DNA of 42,199 nt from Ignavibacteriaceae bacterium (lineage in GTDB: Bacteria > Bacteroidota > Ignavibacteria > Ignavibacteriales > Ignavibacteriaceae), in the NCBI GenBank assembly GCA_023229425.1, contig JALNZG010000016.1, forward strand, positions 1-42,199. The letters are read 5' to 3'. The notes below the pieces were generated by a model. That model was not told where the DNA came from. It was given only the letters and a program-made list of their open reading frames with translations, and made no database searches. The position numbers and the translations under genes are program-made. Below, in pieces: positions 6,627-17,200 of the stretch. The first letter of the stretch is position 1, and each line of letters opens with the position of its first letter.

Positions 6627-9600
6627 ATGAAGGTAAAACGTTTTTTTACTGAATTGAACAAAGGGCAAACTTCTACCATTTCTTATGAAAAAAGAATTTC
6701 AGAAATAAAAAATCCAGACGGCTCAACCGTTTTTAAGATGGAGGACATTTTAATTCCATCTTCATGGTCACAAGTTGCGGCTGATGTTATTGCTCAAAAA
6801 TATTTTCGCAAAGCAGGTATTCCAAAAATTACAAAACGAATTGCCGAAGAAGGTGTTCCCGAATGGTTGCAAGCCTCTGAGCCTGATACTGAAAAATTAG
6901 CCAAACTTTCTGAGCAAGAACGTTTTGTCTCCGAAAAAGATGCGAAGCAAGTTTTTCATCGTCTTGCCGGCTGTTGGACCTATTGGGGCTGGAAAGCAAA
7001 TTATTTCGATTCAGAAGAAGATGCTTTAACTTTTTACGATGAACTTATTCACATGCTAGAAAACCAAATGGCAGCCCCGAATAGTCCGCAGTGGTTTAAC
7101 ACAGGTCTGCATTGGGCGTATGGGATAACCGGACCATCTCAGGGACATTTTTATGTCGATCACAAAACCGGGCAATTAACAAAATCAGAAGACGCATATA
7201 CACATCCTCAACCACACGCTTGTTTTATTCAATCAGTAAATGACGATTTAGTGAATGAAGGTGGAATAATGGATTTGTGGGTTCGTGAAGCCAGGTTATT
7301 CAAATACGGTTCGGGAACGGGAAGTAATTTTTCAGACATTCGTGGAGAAGGAGAAAAACTTAGCGGTGGTGGAAGGTCTTCCGGGTTAATGTCTTTCCTT
7401 CGTATTGGTGATAGATCTGCAGGGGCTATTAAGTCCGGTGGGACAACCCGTCGCGCAGCAAAAATGGTTTGTCTGGATTTAGATCATCCCGATATTCTTG
7501 AGTTTATCAATTGGAAGGTTGTTGAAGAACAAAAAGTTGCGTCTCTTGTAGCAGGTTCAAAAGCATTGAATGTTCATCTCAATGCGATCATCAAAGCTTG
7601 TTATGATGAACATCCCGAAAATGACCGCTTCAATAAAAAATTAAATATGAAATTGCAAAAAGCAATTATTGATGCAAGAAAAGCTTACATCCCGAACAAT
7701 TATATTGATCGTGTTATCCATTTAGCCAAACTTGGGTTTAAATCAATTGAATTTCCCGTTTATGATGTTGATTGGAACTCCGAAGCTTACGCAACGGTAG
7801 CCGGACAAAATTCCAATAATTCCATTCGCATTACCAATGATTTTATGGAAGCCGTAATGCGTGATGGTGAGTGGCATCTTTATGGACGAAATGAAAAAAA
7901 GAATGCAAAAAAAGAAGAAAGAAAACCAAAGCCATTTAAAACCTATAAAGCGCGGGAGCTCTGGGAAGATATTGCTTATGCAGCTTGGGCAAGCGCAGAT
8001 CCGGGTGTTCAATATCATTCCACAATAAACGAATGGCACACATGCCCCAACAGCGGTCAAATTCGAGCCTCAAATCCTTGCAGTGAATATATGTTCTTGG
8101 ATGATACCGCATGTAACTTAGCTTCACTTAATCTTGTTAAATTTTACGAAAATAAAAAACATAAATTTAATATTCCGGCGTTCCGACATGCCTCACGGTT
8201 GTGGACAATCGTTTTGGAAATTTCTGTTCTCATGGCTCAATTCCCAAGTAAAAGCATAGCTCAATTAAGTTATGATTTTAGAACACTCGGACTTGGGTAT
8301 GCGAATCTCGGTTCTTTGTTGATGCTTCAAGGAATTCCTTATGACAGCAATGAAGGCTTCAATATTTGCGGAGCGATAACCGCTATTATGCACATGACGG
8401 CTTATGCAACTTCCGCCGAAATGGCAAAAGAACTTGGTACATTTTCTCAATTTGAAATGAACCGCGAGCCGATGCTTCGCGTTATTAAAAATCATAGAAG
8501 AGCCGCCTACAATGCAGCAAAAAACGAATATGAGAAAATCACAATCACTCCTACCGGAATTGATCCCATTTTTAGCCCTGCCGACTTATTAAAAGCAGCG
8601 CGCGAAGATGCCGATAAGGCTTTGGAGCTTGGTGAAAAATATGGCTTTAGAAATGCTCAAGTAACGGTAATTGCTCCAACCGGTACAATTGGGTTGGTGA
8701 TGGATTGTGATACAACCGGTGTAGAACCTGACTTCGCTTTAGTGAAATTTAAAAAACTTGCCGGCGGAGGATATTTCAAAATAATAAATTCATCAATTCC
8801 TCCTGCTCTTGAACGGTTGGGTTATAACCAATTACAAATTGATGAAATAATTAACTACGGGGTCGGTCATGGGACACTCGTCGCGGGTCCATATATCAAT
8901 CATGAATCATTAAAAGCTAAAGGATTTACCGAAGACGCATTGAGAAAAATTGAAGAAATGCTTCCTTCGGTATTTGAAATTAGTTTTGCATTTAATAAAT
9001 ATACTTTAGGCTCCGAGTTTATTATAAATAAATTAGGAATTCCCGAAGAACAAGTAAATTCGTTTGATTTTGATCTCTTAAAATCACTCGGTTTTTCGAA
9101 GCAAGAAATCTCTTCGGCAAATGATTATGTCTGCGGAACAATGACAATTGAAGGAGCCCCATTCTTAAAATTTGAACATTATCCGGTTTTTGATTGTGCC
9201 AACAAGTGCGGCAAAAAAGGAACTCGTTTTATCAGGCCGATTGCTCACATTAAAATGATGTCGTCTGCGCAGCCGTTTATTTCCGGTGCAATTTCTAAAA
9301 CGATTAATTTTCCAAACCAAGCTTCAATTGAGGATATTAAAGATGCTTATATGCAATCATGGAAAGCCGGATGCAAATCGAACGCGCTTTACCGGGACGG
9401 ATCCAAACTTTCACAGCCGTTAAATTCTGTTGCCGATGAAGACCTTGAAGCAATTTTAGAGGAAAAAGAAAATAACGATATTGTGAAAGTTGCCGAGAGA
9501 ATCATTCATCGCTACATTGCTAAAAGAAGAAGATTACCGGATAGACGTTCAGGATATACCCAAAAAGCAAAAATTAATGGGCAGTCTGTTTATATTAGAA

Positions 9601-10211
9601 CCGGTGAATACGATAACGGACAGTTAGGCGAAATATTTATTGATATGCACCGTGAAGGGGCAACGGTTAGAAGTTTGCTTAACGTTTTCGCCATTGCAAT
9701 TTCTCTTGGGCTTCAACATGGTGTCCCACTTGAAGAATTTGTGGATGCATTTGTTTTCACCCGTTTTGACCCTAGCGGAATAGTAACAGGAAATTCGAAA
9801 ATTAAATTTTCGACCTCAGTTATTGATTATATATTTAGAGAATTGGCTGTAACATATTTAAGCAGACATGATTTGGCACATGTTGACCCAACCGAACATG
9901 CCTCAATTCCTAAAAACATAGTGAAAAAACTTGAACCGGAATTTGAAAGCGAAGAGTTAATAAGTGAAAGAGTTATCGAATTGGATAAGAGCGAAGTTCC
10001 ATCTTATAATTATAATCTTTCAACCATAAAAACTAAAAGTACGCAAAAACAGACAGCTTCACCTGCAAATTCACTAAAAAATAAAGTTCAAGAGGCAATT
10101 GAAAAAGGTTATACCGGCGACGTTTGTCTTGAATGTCAAAGCATGACTATGGTTCGTAATGGTACTTGCTTAAAATGTATGACGTGCGGAGCAACTTCCG
10201 GGTGCAGTTAG
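6627..10211 (+). CDS. nrdJ: Vitamin B12-dependent (class II) ribonucleotide reductase
   Basis: A 1194-residue adenosylcobalamin-dependent enzyme that reduces ribonucleotides to deoxyribonucleotides without needing oxygen. The catalytic set is visible: C199 in HACFIQS and C496 form the redox pair, and NPCSE at 483-487 supplies N483, the thiyl radical C485 and E487. The 11-residue distance between C485 and C496 is the same as in the Thermotoga enzyme. The C-terminal third holds a TSCPD-type domain and ends in a cysteine-rich tail (CLEC, CLKCMTC, SGCS) that would re-reduce the active site. Its length fits the long NrdJ form. GAAGGAG lies four bases before the ATG. It is probably monocistronic, since a 149-base gap follows. 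Confidence 0.96.
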   Translation: MKVKRFFTELNKGQTSTISYEKRISEIKNPDGSTVFKMEDILIPSSWSQVAADVIAQKYFRKAGIPKITKRIAEEGVPEWLQASEPDTEKLAKLSEQERFVSEKDAKQVFHRLAGCWTYWGWKANYFDSEEDALTFYDELIHMLENQMAAPNSPQWFNTGLHWAYGITGPSQGHFYVDHKTGQLTKSEDAYTHPQPHACFIQSVNDDLVNEGGIMDLWVREARLFKYGSGTGSNFSDIRGEGEKLSGGGRSSGLMSFLRIGDRSAGAIKSGGTTRRAAKMVCLDLDHPDILEFINWKVVEEQKVASLVAGSKALNVHLNAIIKACYDEHPENDRFNKKLNMKLQKAIIDARKAYIPNNYIDRVIHLAKLGFKSIEFPVYDVDWNSEAYATVAGQNSNNSIRITNDFMEAVMRDGEWHLYGRNEKKNAKKEERKPKPFKTYKARELWEDIAYAAWASADPGVQYHSTINEWHTCPNSGQIRASNPCSEYMFLDDTACNLASLNLVKFYENKKHKFNIPAFRHASRLWTIVLEISVLMAQFPSKSIAQLSYDFRTLGLGYANLGSLLMLQGIPYDSNEGFNICGAITAIMHMTAYATSAEMAKELGTFSQFEMNREPMLRVIKNHRRAAYNAAKNEYEKITITPTGIDPIFSPADLLKAAREDADKALELGEKYGFRNAQVTVIAPTGTIGLVMDCDTTGVEPDFALVKFKKLAGGGYFKIINSSIPPALERLGYNQLQIDEIINYGVGHGTLVAGPYINHESLKAKGFTEDALRKIEEMLPSVFEISFAFNKYTLGSEFIINKLGIPEEQVNSFDFDLLKSLGFSKQEISSANDYVCGTMTIEGAPFLKFEHYPVFDCANKCGKKGTRFIRPIAHIKMMSSAQPFISGAISKTINFPNQASIEDIKDAYMQSWKAGCKSNALYRDGSKLSQPLNSVADEDLEAILEEKENNDIVKVAERIIHRYIAKRRRLPDRRSGYTQKAKINGQSVYIRTGEYDNGQLGEIFIDMHREGATVRSLLNVFAIAISLGLQHGVPLEEFVDAFVFTRFDPSGIVTGNSKIKFSTSVIDYIFRELAVTYLSRHDLAHVDPTEHASIPKNIVKKLEPEFESEELISERVIELDKSEVPSYNYNLSTIKTKSTQKQTASPANSLKNKVQEAIEKGYTGDVCLECQSMTMVRNGTCLKCMTCGATSGCS

Positions 10212-10360
10212 TATAATTGTGTTTTTTTTAGGAAATTAAAAAAAAATTTGCAATTAAATTTATAACAACATATATTAGCACCGTTTAGATAAAGTTATTC
10301 TTAAAATTATGAACTTAACACAATGTTTCTTATTTACTTAACAATGTTCGAGGGAATATT

Positions 10361-11488
10361 ATGAAAAAATTATTCTTTTTTTCGATGGTTCTTGCATTCT
10401 CATTTTCCATAACCAACGCTCAAATTTCCAAAGATGGTTGGGCAGTAGGTTTTGGTTTCGTTTCACCAAGGCTCTTTAGCGACATTACCGCAGAAGATCT
10501 TAATTATGGTGGACGATTGTTCGTTCAAAAAAATCTAAACGAAATGGCAGTGGTGAGGGTCAGTGTAGATTACCTAATGTTTACTGGAGTTAATGTAGCA
10601 CCTGCGGTACCTGCAAAATTTACAAACAACGCATTTAAATTTGGATTAAGCGGGGTCTATACTATGTCTCCGTGTATGACTTTCAGTCCTTATATTGGTG
10701 TTGGAGGTTCTGTACTTTATTATTCGTTGAAAAATGCCGGAAATGTTGCAAGTAAATCTTATTTTGGTGAACTTACAGCAGATATTTTCTTTGGTGGGAG
10801 AATGATGCTTGATGATAGGTGGTACGCAACTGTTGAATTGGGACAACATACCACTTCTACCGATAAATTTGATGGAACAATAGCACCTGGCAGCGGAGGC
10901 CTTTTTGGCGGTCCTCTTGATTCTTATACATCACTGTCTTTAGGATTACTTTATTATTTTGAGCCGGGTGAATACTCAACTATGTGTGATGACGATGCTG
11001 GCTTAAGCAAATTCGATTATGCTAAAATTGAAGAAATTGTTAAAAAATACGCTACTACTCCTGCAAATGTAGATTACAATAAAATTGAAGATATTGTTAA
11101 AAAGAATTGTGTCGTTTCCACAACAAAGGAAAGAGTCATTACCTCAGGCAATTGGGTTTTGGTTGGTGTTAATTTTGAATTTGGAAAGTCTTCCCTAACA
11201 CCTGAATCATATCCTATCTTAGTTAATGCTGTTCAAGTCCTTCTTTCTAATCCGGATATGAAGGTTGAAATTCAAGGACATACAGACAACATCGGTTCTG
11301 ATTCATTCAACAAAAAATTATCTGAACAAAGGGCTGAAACAGTTAAAAGATTCTTAGTTGCAAAAGGTGTTGCAGCTTCAAGACTTTCAACAGTAGGTGT
11401 TGGTTCTTCTAATCCTGTAGCAGACATTAAAACTGCTGAAGGAAGATCTTTAAACAGAAGAATCGAATTCAAAGTAACAGGAAAATAA
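10361..11488 (+). CDS. OmpA-family outer-membrane protein
   Basis: A 375-residue protein with a signal peptide ending at TNAQ (about residue 21). An N-terminal beta-barrel of about 180 residues is rich in alternating aromatic strands. A linker contains two similar segments (KIEEIVKKY and KIEDIVKKN). The C-terminal OmpA peptidoglycan-binding domain (about 265-375) has the motif GHTDNIGSDSFNKKLSEQRA and a closing NRRIEF. It would tether the outer membrane to the cell wall. GAGGGAAT precedes the ATG, and a strong intrinsic terminator follows the stop. Confidence 0.92.
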   Translation: MKKLFFFSMVLAFSFSITNAQISKDGWAVGFGFVSPRLFSDITAEDLNYGGRLFVQKNLNEMAVVRVSVDYLMFTGVNVAPAVPAKFTNNAFKFGLSGVYTMSPCMTFSPYIGVGGSVLYYSLKNAGNVASKSYFGELTADIFFGGRMMLDDRWYATVELGQHTTSTDKFDGTIAPGSGGLFGGPLDSYTSLSLGLLYYFEPGEYSTMCDDDAGLSKFDYAKIEEIVKKYATTPANVDYNKIEDIVKKNCVVSTTKERVITSGNWVLVGVNFEFGKSSLTPESYPILVNAVQVLLSNPDMKVEIQGHTDNIGSDSFNKKLSEQRAETVKRFLVAKGVAASRLSTVGVGSSNPVADIKTAEGRSLNRRIEFKVTGK

Positions 11489-11510
11489 AAAATACTTTTC
11501 ATTCAAATTA

Positions 11511-11541
11511 AAAAGGGATGTTCAAAAACATCCCTTTTTTT
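11511..11541 (+). terminator. Intrinsic terminator after the OmpA-family gene
   Basis: The 10-base stem AAAAGGGATG (11511-11520) pairs with CATCCCTTTT (11529-11538) across an eight-base loop, and the T-run continues to 11541. It lies 22 bases after the OmpA stop and just downstream of the convergent minus-strand SpmAB gene, for which it could also serve. Confidence 0.9.
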
Positions 11542-11564
11542 ATTCCCATTAAATATTCTTCTCT

Positions 11565-13199
11565 CTATCCAAATAATAATTTAACTATAAACAGTGCTCC
11601 TAAAACACCGGCTATATCTGCCATAAGTCCGGCGGCCAATGCGTGGCGGGTTCGCTTTATATTTACTGCTCCGAAATAAACCGCTAAAACATAGAAAGTA
11701 GTTTCCGAACTTCCAAAAAATGTTGAGGTTAAAATACCGATAAAAGAATCGGGTCCGTGAACTGCCATCGTTTCAGCCATAATGCCCAACGAGCCGCTGC
11801 CGGAAAGAGGACGCATGATCGCCATTGGTAAAGATTCTGGAGGTAAACCAATCAAACTAGTAAATGGACGAAGAGCAAAAATTAACCAATCCATTGCACC
11901 GCCTGCACGAAAAATTCCGATCGCCATTAACATCGCCACTAAATAGGGAATAATTCTGATAGCTACATTGAATCCTTCTTTTGCTCCTTCTACAAACGTC
12001 TCATAAACTTTTACTTTTTTCACAAATCCGAATAAAAGAAAAGCGGCTATAATAAGTGGAATGGCAATTGTGGATACTAACTGAATAAAGTTTTTAAATG
12101 CTTCAGGAGTTAAAAAAGAAAAAATACTTTTTAATGGAGAAAGAATATTGGTTGTAATTGAAAGGATCGCAATCAACAAAATTGCTGCAATCGATAAAAG
12201 GAATTTACTATTTCCTTTTAACCAAGTGAAAAAATCTTTTGTATCAATCGGAAAATTCTGCAAGATTTTAGCAGTAGTAACTCCTACTATAGTTGCACAA
12301 GCTGAACCGACTAAAGAAGTCCCGATAATGATTGCCGGCTCGGCGCTTCCTGCAGAGGCGCGCAATGCTATTGCCGTTGCAGGAATAAGTGTCATCCCTG
12401 CAGTATTGATCGCTAAGAAAGTGCACATGGCATTAGTTGCTGTTCCTTTCTCAGGATTAAGTTTATCCAACTCTTCCATAGCTTTTAGACCGAAGGGAGT
12501 TGCAGCATTTCCTAATCCGAGAAAATTAGCGGAAATATTCATGATCATTGCGCCCATTGCCGGATGATCGCTTGGAATTTCGGGGAATAAGAATTTCGTG
12601 ATAGGTTTTAATCCTCTTGCTAAATGATTTATTAGTCCGGATTCCTCCGCAATTTTCATAATTCCTAACCAGAGCGCCATAATGCCTATCAATCCCAAAG
12701 CTATTTTTACGGCAGTTTCAGCATAATCCAAAACAGAATTTGTCACTTCCTTTATTTTTACAATTGAAATTTCTTCAAGCACGATTTGGCACTTATAAAC
12801 ATTGCCGGAGAGTTGCTTCTCAATTTTGATTTTTGCGTTTAAATCATTTCCATTCCCGTTTACTTTTGCCATCTTTTTCCAAATTACCGGAGATTGATCA
12901 TTCGTTAAAAATAAAACCTGGTAGAAACCGTTTTTGTTTTTTGCTTTTAACTGTGTTTCGAATGATACAGCGTTTTTAACTTTTTCATTGTAAAATGAAG
13001 CGAAAGCAGTTTCATTAACCGTAATAACTACTTTTTTATTTGCGATTGAAGAAACTGTTTCAGAGGGATCAACAATTTTCATCTCGGCTTGAAGTGGATT
13101 CCCTTTTTGATACTTATGAGAAACGTGTTCTGATACATCAGTAGAAATTGCTGCGGCTAACCCGAGGAAGATTAACCCCATCCAGACATAATTAAGCAT
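11565..13199 (-). CDS. Fused SpmA-SpmB nucleoside-recognition (Gate) membrane protein
   Basis: A 544-residue polytopic protein with two Gate/nucleoside-recognition domains. The SpmA-like half (about 160-320) contains GLGNAATPFGLKAMEEL and the SpmB-like half (about 395-544) contains RPLSGSGSLGIMAE. In Bacillus these are two separate spore-maturation proteins; fused forms are common in non-sporulating Bacteroidota relatives, where the role is unclear. Between the first helix and the first Gate domain is a soluble insert of about 120 residues, predicted to be outside the cytoplasm. AAAGGAAAC precedes the ATG. It is the last gene of a long minus-strand run, 12 bases after the amidase stop. Confidence 0.88.
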   Translation of the reverse strand: MLNYVWMGLIFLGLAAAISTDVSEHVSHKYQKGNPLQAEMKIVDPSETVSSIANKKVVITVNETAFASFYNEKVKNAVSFETQLKAKNKNGFYQVLFLTNDQSPVIWKKMAKVNGNGNDLNAKIKIEKQLSGNVYKCQIVLEEISIVKIKEVTNSVLDYAETAVKIALGLIGIMALWLGIMKIAEESGLINHLARGLKPITKFLFPEIPSDHPAMGAMIMNISANFLGLGNAATPFGLKAMEELDKLNPEKGTATNAMCTFLAINTAGMTLIPATAIALRASAGSAEPAIIIGTSLVGSACATIVGVTTAKILQNFPIDTKDFFTWLKGNSKFLLSIAAILLIAILSITTNILSPLKSIFSFLTPEAFKNFIQLVSTIAIPLIIAAFLLFGFVKKVKVYETFVEGAKEGFNVAIRIIPYLVAMLMAIGIFRAGGAMDWLIFALRPFTSLIGLPPESLPMAIMRPLSGSGSLGIMAETMAVHGPDSFIGILTSTFFGSSETTFYVLAVYFGAVNIKRTRHALAAGLMADIAGVLGALFIVKLLFG

Positions 13200-13211
13200 A
13201 GTAGTTTCCTT

Positions 13212-14243
13212 TTATCGTAGAAGTTTATCGGTTACAATATCGTAAAACGGAAAACAAAAATTACCGTTTTTATTCGCGGCAATTATTCTAATTGACTTTT
13301 CTTCATTAGCTAATATCGGCAGTTCAACTGTTATCATTTTTTGTTTTTCGTCAAAAGTAAAACGCTGTGTCTCGGTAGAATCAACAAATACTTTTATTGA
13401 TTTAAAATCAATTGAAGTTGAATCTTGAATAGAATAAGTCACAAGCTGTGTTTCCTCATTAGCGGTTTGATCTTTGAAAGATATTTTTGGAATGCCTGCT
13501 TTGAAGTAGCGGCATAAACCTCTAAAGATTCCCCAAGCTTCAATTTTATTAAAATCTTCTAAAGCTAAGCGCGGTTCTTCCCATGTACTAGTATGGAAGC
13601 CTGCTTCAACCAAAATGGAAGGAATTGTTGTTAAACGGAGAACTGAAAATCCTTGCTTTGGATAGATATGATAATCCGAATAAGTACCATCAAAAGAACC
13701 AAGCCCACCGGAATTTCGCATTGCATAAGCTAAATCACGCTGAACATATTTTGCCAAATCCTTTTCCATAGGTTCAAACTCATAATCAGATTCAGTTGCA
13801 TGATAATAAGTAGAAGTATAATTTGTTGAATTATCGCCTTCTTGCCCAGGTGCATTACTGTGGATGCTTATAAAAATATCTGCACCGCTTTTATTGGCAA
13901 GAATTGACCGATCCTTTAACGCAACAGTTTTATCTTTATCGCGGGACATAATAACTCTCACTCCGGCTTGCCGTAAATAATTTCTTAAAGCAAGGGCTAC
14001 ACGGAGATTCACGTCAGCTTCAATGGCAAGTCCCTTTGAACCTTTATTTCTACGGTCTTCACCGCCGTGACCCGCATCGACAAAAAAGGTAATATTTTTT
14101 AGATACGGAGAATATGCTTCGATGAAATTTATTTTTAGCTGTTCATCCGTTAATTCACGCGGAGTTTCGAAGTAATAAACCGGTGCTTGTGAGCAACCAC
14201 TGATGAAAAAAACGCATGCTCCAATTAGGTAAAAGAACTTCAC
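13212..14243 (-). CDS. N-acetylmuramoyl-L-alanine amidase lipoprotein
   Basis: A 343-residue secreted zinc amidase (Amidase_3 family) that cleaves the peptide stem from peptidoglycan. The lipobox ISGC puts the lipidated cysteine at residue 17. Zinc and catalytic residues are visible: H59 in DAGHGG, E75 in EADVNLR, H128 in SIHSNA and E213 in ILVEAGF. The last 90 residues look like a small beta domain. The start is a GTG at 14243, chosen because GGAGGAATT precedes it directly. It lies between the AddA-like gene and SpmAB on one strand with short gaps. Confidence 0.92.
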   Translation of the reverse strand: MKFFYLIGACVFFISGCSQAPVYYFETPRELTDEQLKINFIEAYSPYLKNITFFVDAGHGGEDRRNKGSKGLAIEADVNLRVALALRNYLRQAGVRVIMSRDKDKTVALKDRSILANKSGADIFISIHSNAPGQEGDNSTNYTSTYYHATESDYEFEPMEKDLAKYVQRDLAYAMRNSGGLGSFDGTYSDYHIYPKQGFSVLRLTTIPSILVEAGFHTSTWEEPRLALEDFNKIEAWGIFRGLCRYFKAGIPKISFKDQTANEETQLVTYSIQDSTSIDFKSIKVFVDSTETQRFTFDEKQKMITVELPILANEEKSIRIIAANKNGNFCFPFYDIVTDKLLR

Positions 14244-14286
14244 AATTCCTCCAATTTATTGATTACTTAATTTCACTATACTTTGC

Positions 14287-17200
14287 TTAAAAAATACAAT
14301 TATTCCGGCTATCTGCGAAATGACATTGCCTACAATGATCCAGATTTCTAGAAAAATTTTTCTCTCTAATTTTTGAAACCATTGCCTGCACAAATGTTTC
14401 TAATCTGAGCAATTCATTTTTCTCAACTTGATGAATAAATTTTTCATCCGGAAAATTGGTAAAAATAATTTGCAAAAGGATTTTATCTTTTTCAGGGAAA
14501 AGTTTTTTCAAAATGAAAGCGTAAAAAGTTAATTGAAGAAAATAGTCTTGTGCTCGGTTTCCAAGCTCTGCAATTTTAACGTTGTCGGTTTTGTAATCGA
14601 TAATTGTAACATTTTCATCAGTAAATATCACTTTGTCGATTATTCCAAAAAGATAAAAATCTTCTTTTTTAAGATAAACTTGAAATTCATTTTGAAAATT
14701 ATCTTCACTTCGTATTGAGCGATAGATATCTGAAGAATACAAAACAGTAACTTCGTTAAAAATTATTTCTTGAAAAGAACTTAATTCATTTTGTGATAAA
14801 CGAATCTTTTGTGTAGTAACAAATTCTTGAATAAAAGAATTCACTTCTTCAAGAGGTAAATTCTTTTCTAAAATCATATGGATCAATTTTCCTTTTATTT
14901 CATATGGAAAAGCACGCTTTACGGGATTGGTTTTCGTAATTTCTGCTTGATGCATTTCATTGTTTTCTTTTTCTCCAAAGTCGAAAGGAGTAATTCCCTC
15001 CGGAAGTTTATCGAGATGCTTTTTATATGAATCGTACAGTTCATTATAGCCAAACTCATAAGTCAATAAATATTTGGTTGGACATTGATTATATATTGCG
15101 ACCTTCGTGGCTGAAATAATTTCTTCCTTTTGAATGTCCGGAATTTTAGAAAGATTAATTTTATATTCAAGAGAATTTGAATTATTATTTTTTATGAAAA
15201 TATTGTCGACGGGAATATCCTTGAAAATATTTACTAAAAACTCTGTGGGTTTAGAAACTTTGCTCTCCTGATTATTCTCTTGAAAAAGATAAACTAAATC
15301 AACTTCTTTAGAAATCTGGTCATTTGTAAAATCTGAATTCAAGCCAAGACTCAAAAAATTAATAAAACTTGCTTGTCGAAATTTTGTGTTGGGGTTTACG
15401 GTCGCAGAAAAATAAAGATGATTTTTTGCGCGGGTTACAGCTACATACAACAATCGTTTTAGTTCAGCTAATTCTTTTTTTGTCTCAAAAAAATTATGGA
15501 GACTAACAATAGGTGGCGTTAAATATTTTTCAGAAAAATTATTTTGCGCAGGAAGTTTTGACATCAGACCAAAATCTTTGCTAATATGAATTTCTTTAGC
15601 ACTTATTTTCGTATTAATTCCTTCTTTGTTACACTCAAAAATAAATACCGCTTTAAATTCCAACCCCTTTGCTTGATGAACAGTCATAATTTTTACAGCT
15701 TCTTCATCTGAAGAGACCGGAGCTTGTCCTTCATCGGTTGAATCGGCAATTGCTTCCTGCAAATATTTGAGATAATCAAAAATATTTCGAAATCCCTGTT
15801 TAAAGAAGTTTCTGGTTAGTTGAATAAGTTTTTCAAAGTTTGCGAGTTCTTTTTTCCCTTGTTTTCGAGAAGCAATGACAGAAAGATAATTTGTCTCTTC
15901 ACTTATTATACGGAGTAATGTAACTAAATCGGATAATTGCAGAAAGTTTTTATGTTTTAAGAGAAGCGAAACAATAGAAGAAATATTCGGATTATTTTTA
16001 GCAGACTTATTTAATTTTCCCCAATAGTTACCGCCAAGTTGAAGACTAACTTCTAAAATATCGGTATCCGAAAGGAAGAAAAAAGGTGAACGCAAAATTC
16101 CAATTAAGGCTGTATCGTCGGAAGGATTTGCAAGGAAAGTGATATAATTGTAAAAATCAAAAATTATCTGCTGCTGGTAAAAACCTTTTCCTTCCCAGAT
16201 TAGATATGGCAAATCATATTTCAGAAAAGTCATTTCAAGCGTTTCAAAGGCACTTCGTTTCCTACAAAGAATGGCAATATCACTAAGATTTATTTTTACA
16301 TTTTCATTTGATACCAATGATACAATTCTTTTTGCAACTAACTCAGCTTCTGAAACGGTGTTTTCTTCCTTACTATTTTCTGCTAAAAGAATTTCAATTG
16401 AGCCTTCAAGTTCTTCATTCTTTGCTGAGATTAAATCGGCATGCCGTACTTCATTGTAGAGGGGATTGGCATTAGCAAATAAATTATGAAAGAGATGATT
16501 TGTAAAAGCGCAGAGCATCGGCGACATTCTGAAACTTGCCGGAAGTACTAACGTTAACCCTTCCTCATTGCTCACATCACTTTTTGTTTTTGAAAAAACC
16601 GAAAGCTCAGCATCCCGAAATTTATAAATACTTTGTTTTTCATCGCCGACAACAAAAAGATTTCCCGCTTTCAACCGCTCTAAAATAGGAAGAAATATTT
16701 CATACTGGATTTCATTCGTATCTTGATATTCATCAACCATTAAATAGCGGTACTTTTGCGAGAGTTTTTGCCTCACTTCCGGAAGTTCCAGAACATTTTT
16801 TGTTTTGATTAAGATATCTTCAAAGTCAAGAAAACCTAACTCATATTTTTTATTTTCATAAATATCAAAAACAGCATTAGACAAGCGGAGAAATTTCTTG
16901 CCAAAGTCTGCAAGCTGTTTGTGCATATCATCATCTTCAGAAAAGTTTTCGAAGTTTGCAAGTGATTGGAAATATATCTCAACCGTTGAGATGTCGTTAA
17001 GAAGTTCTGCAGGTAATTTTCTTCCTAAGTAACCGTCTTTTTTTATTGTTAAACTTTTAGTTAGAATATTCTCTTTTAGTTGAAGCAAGATTTGGAAAGT
17101 CTTCAGCACATCCGGTTTGGTTTCCAATTTTTGAATAAGCTCGCTAATTGTTTCAGCGAGACTTGAATTTCGTTGCAAAGCGAAAGTATTTATTTGTTTA

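Noticed and set aside
12148..12567. 139-codon plus-strand frame inside the SpmAB gene
   Set aside because: Shadow of a clear minus-strand membrane protein; no recognisable domain or start signal.
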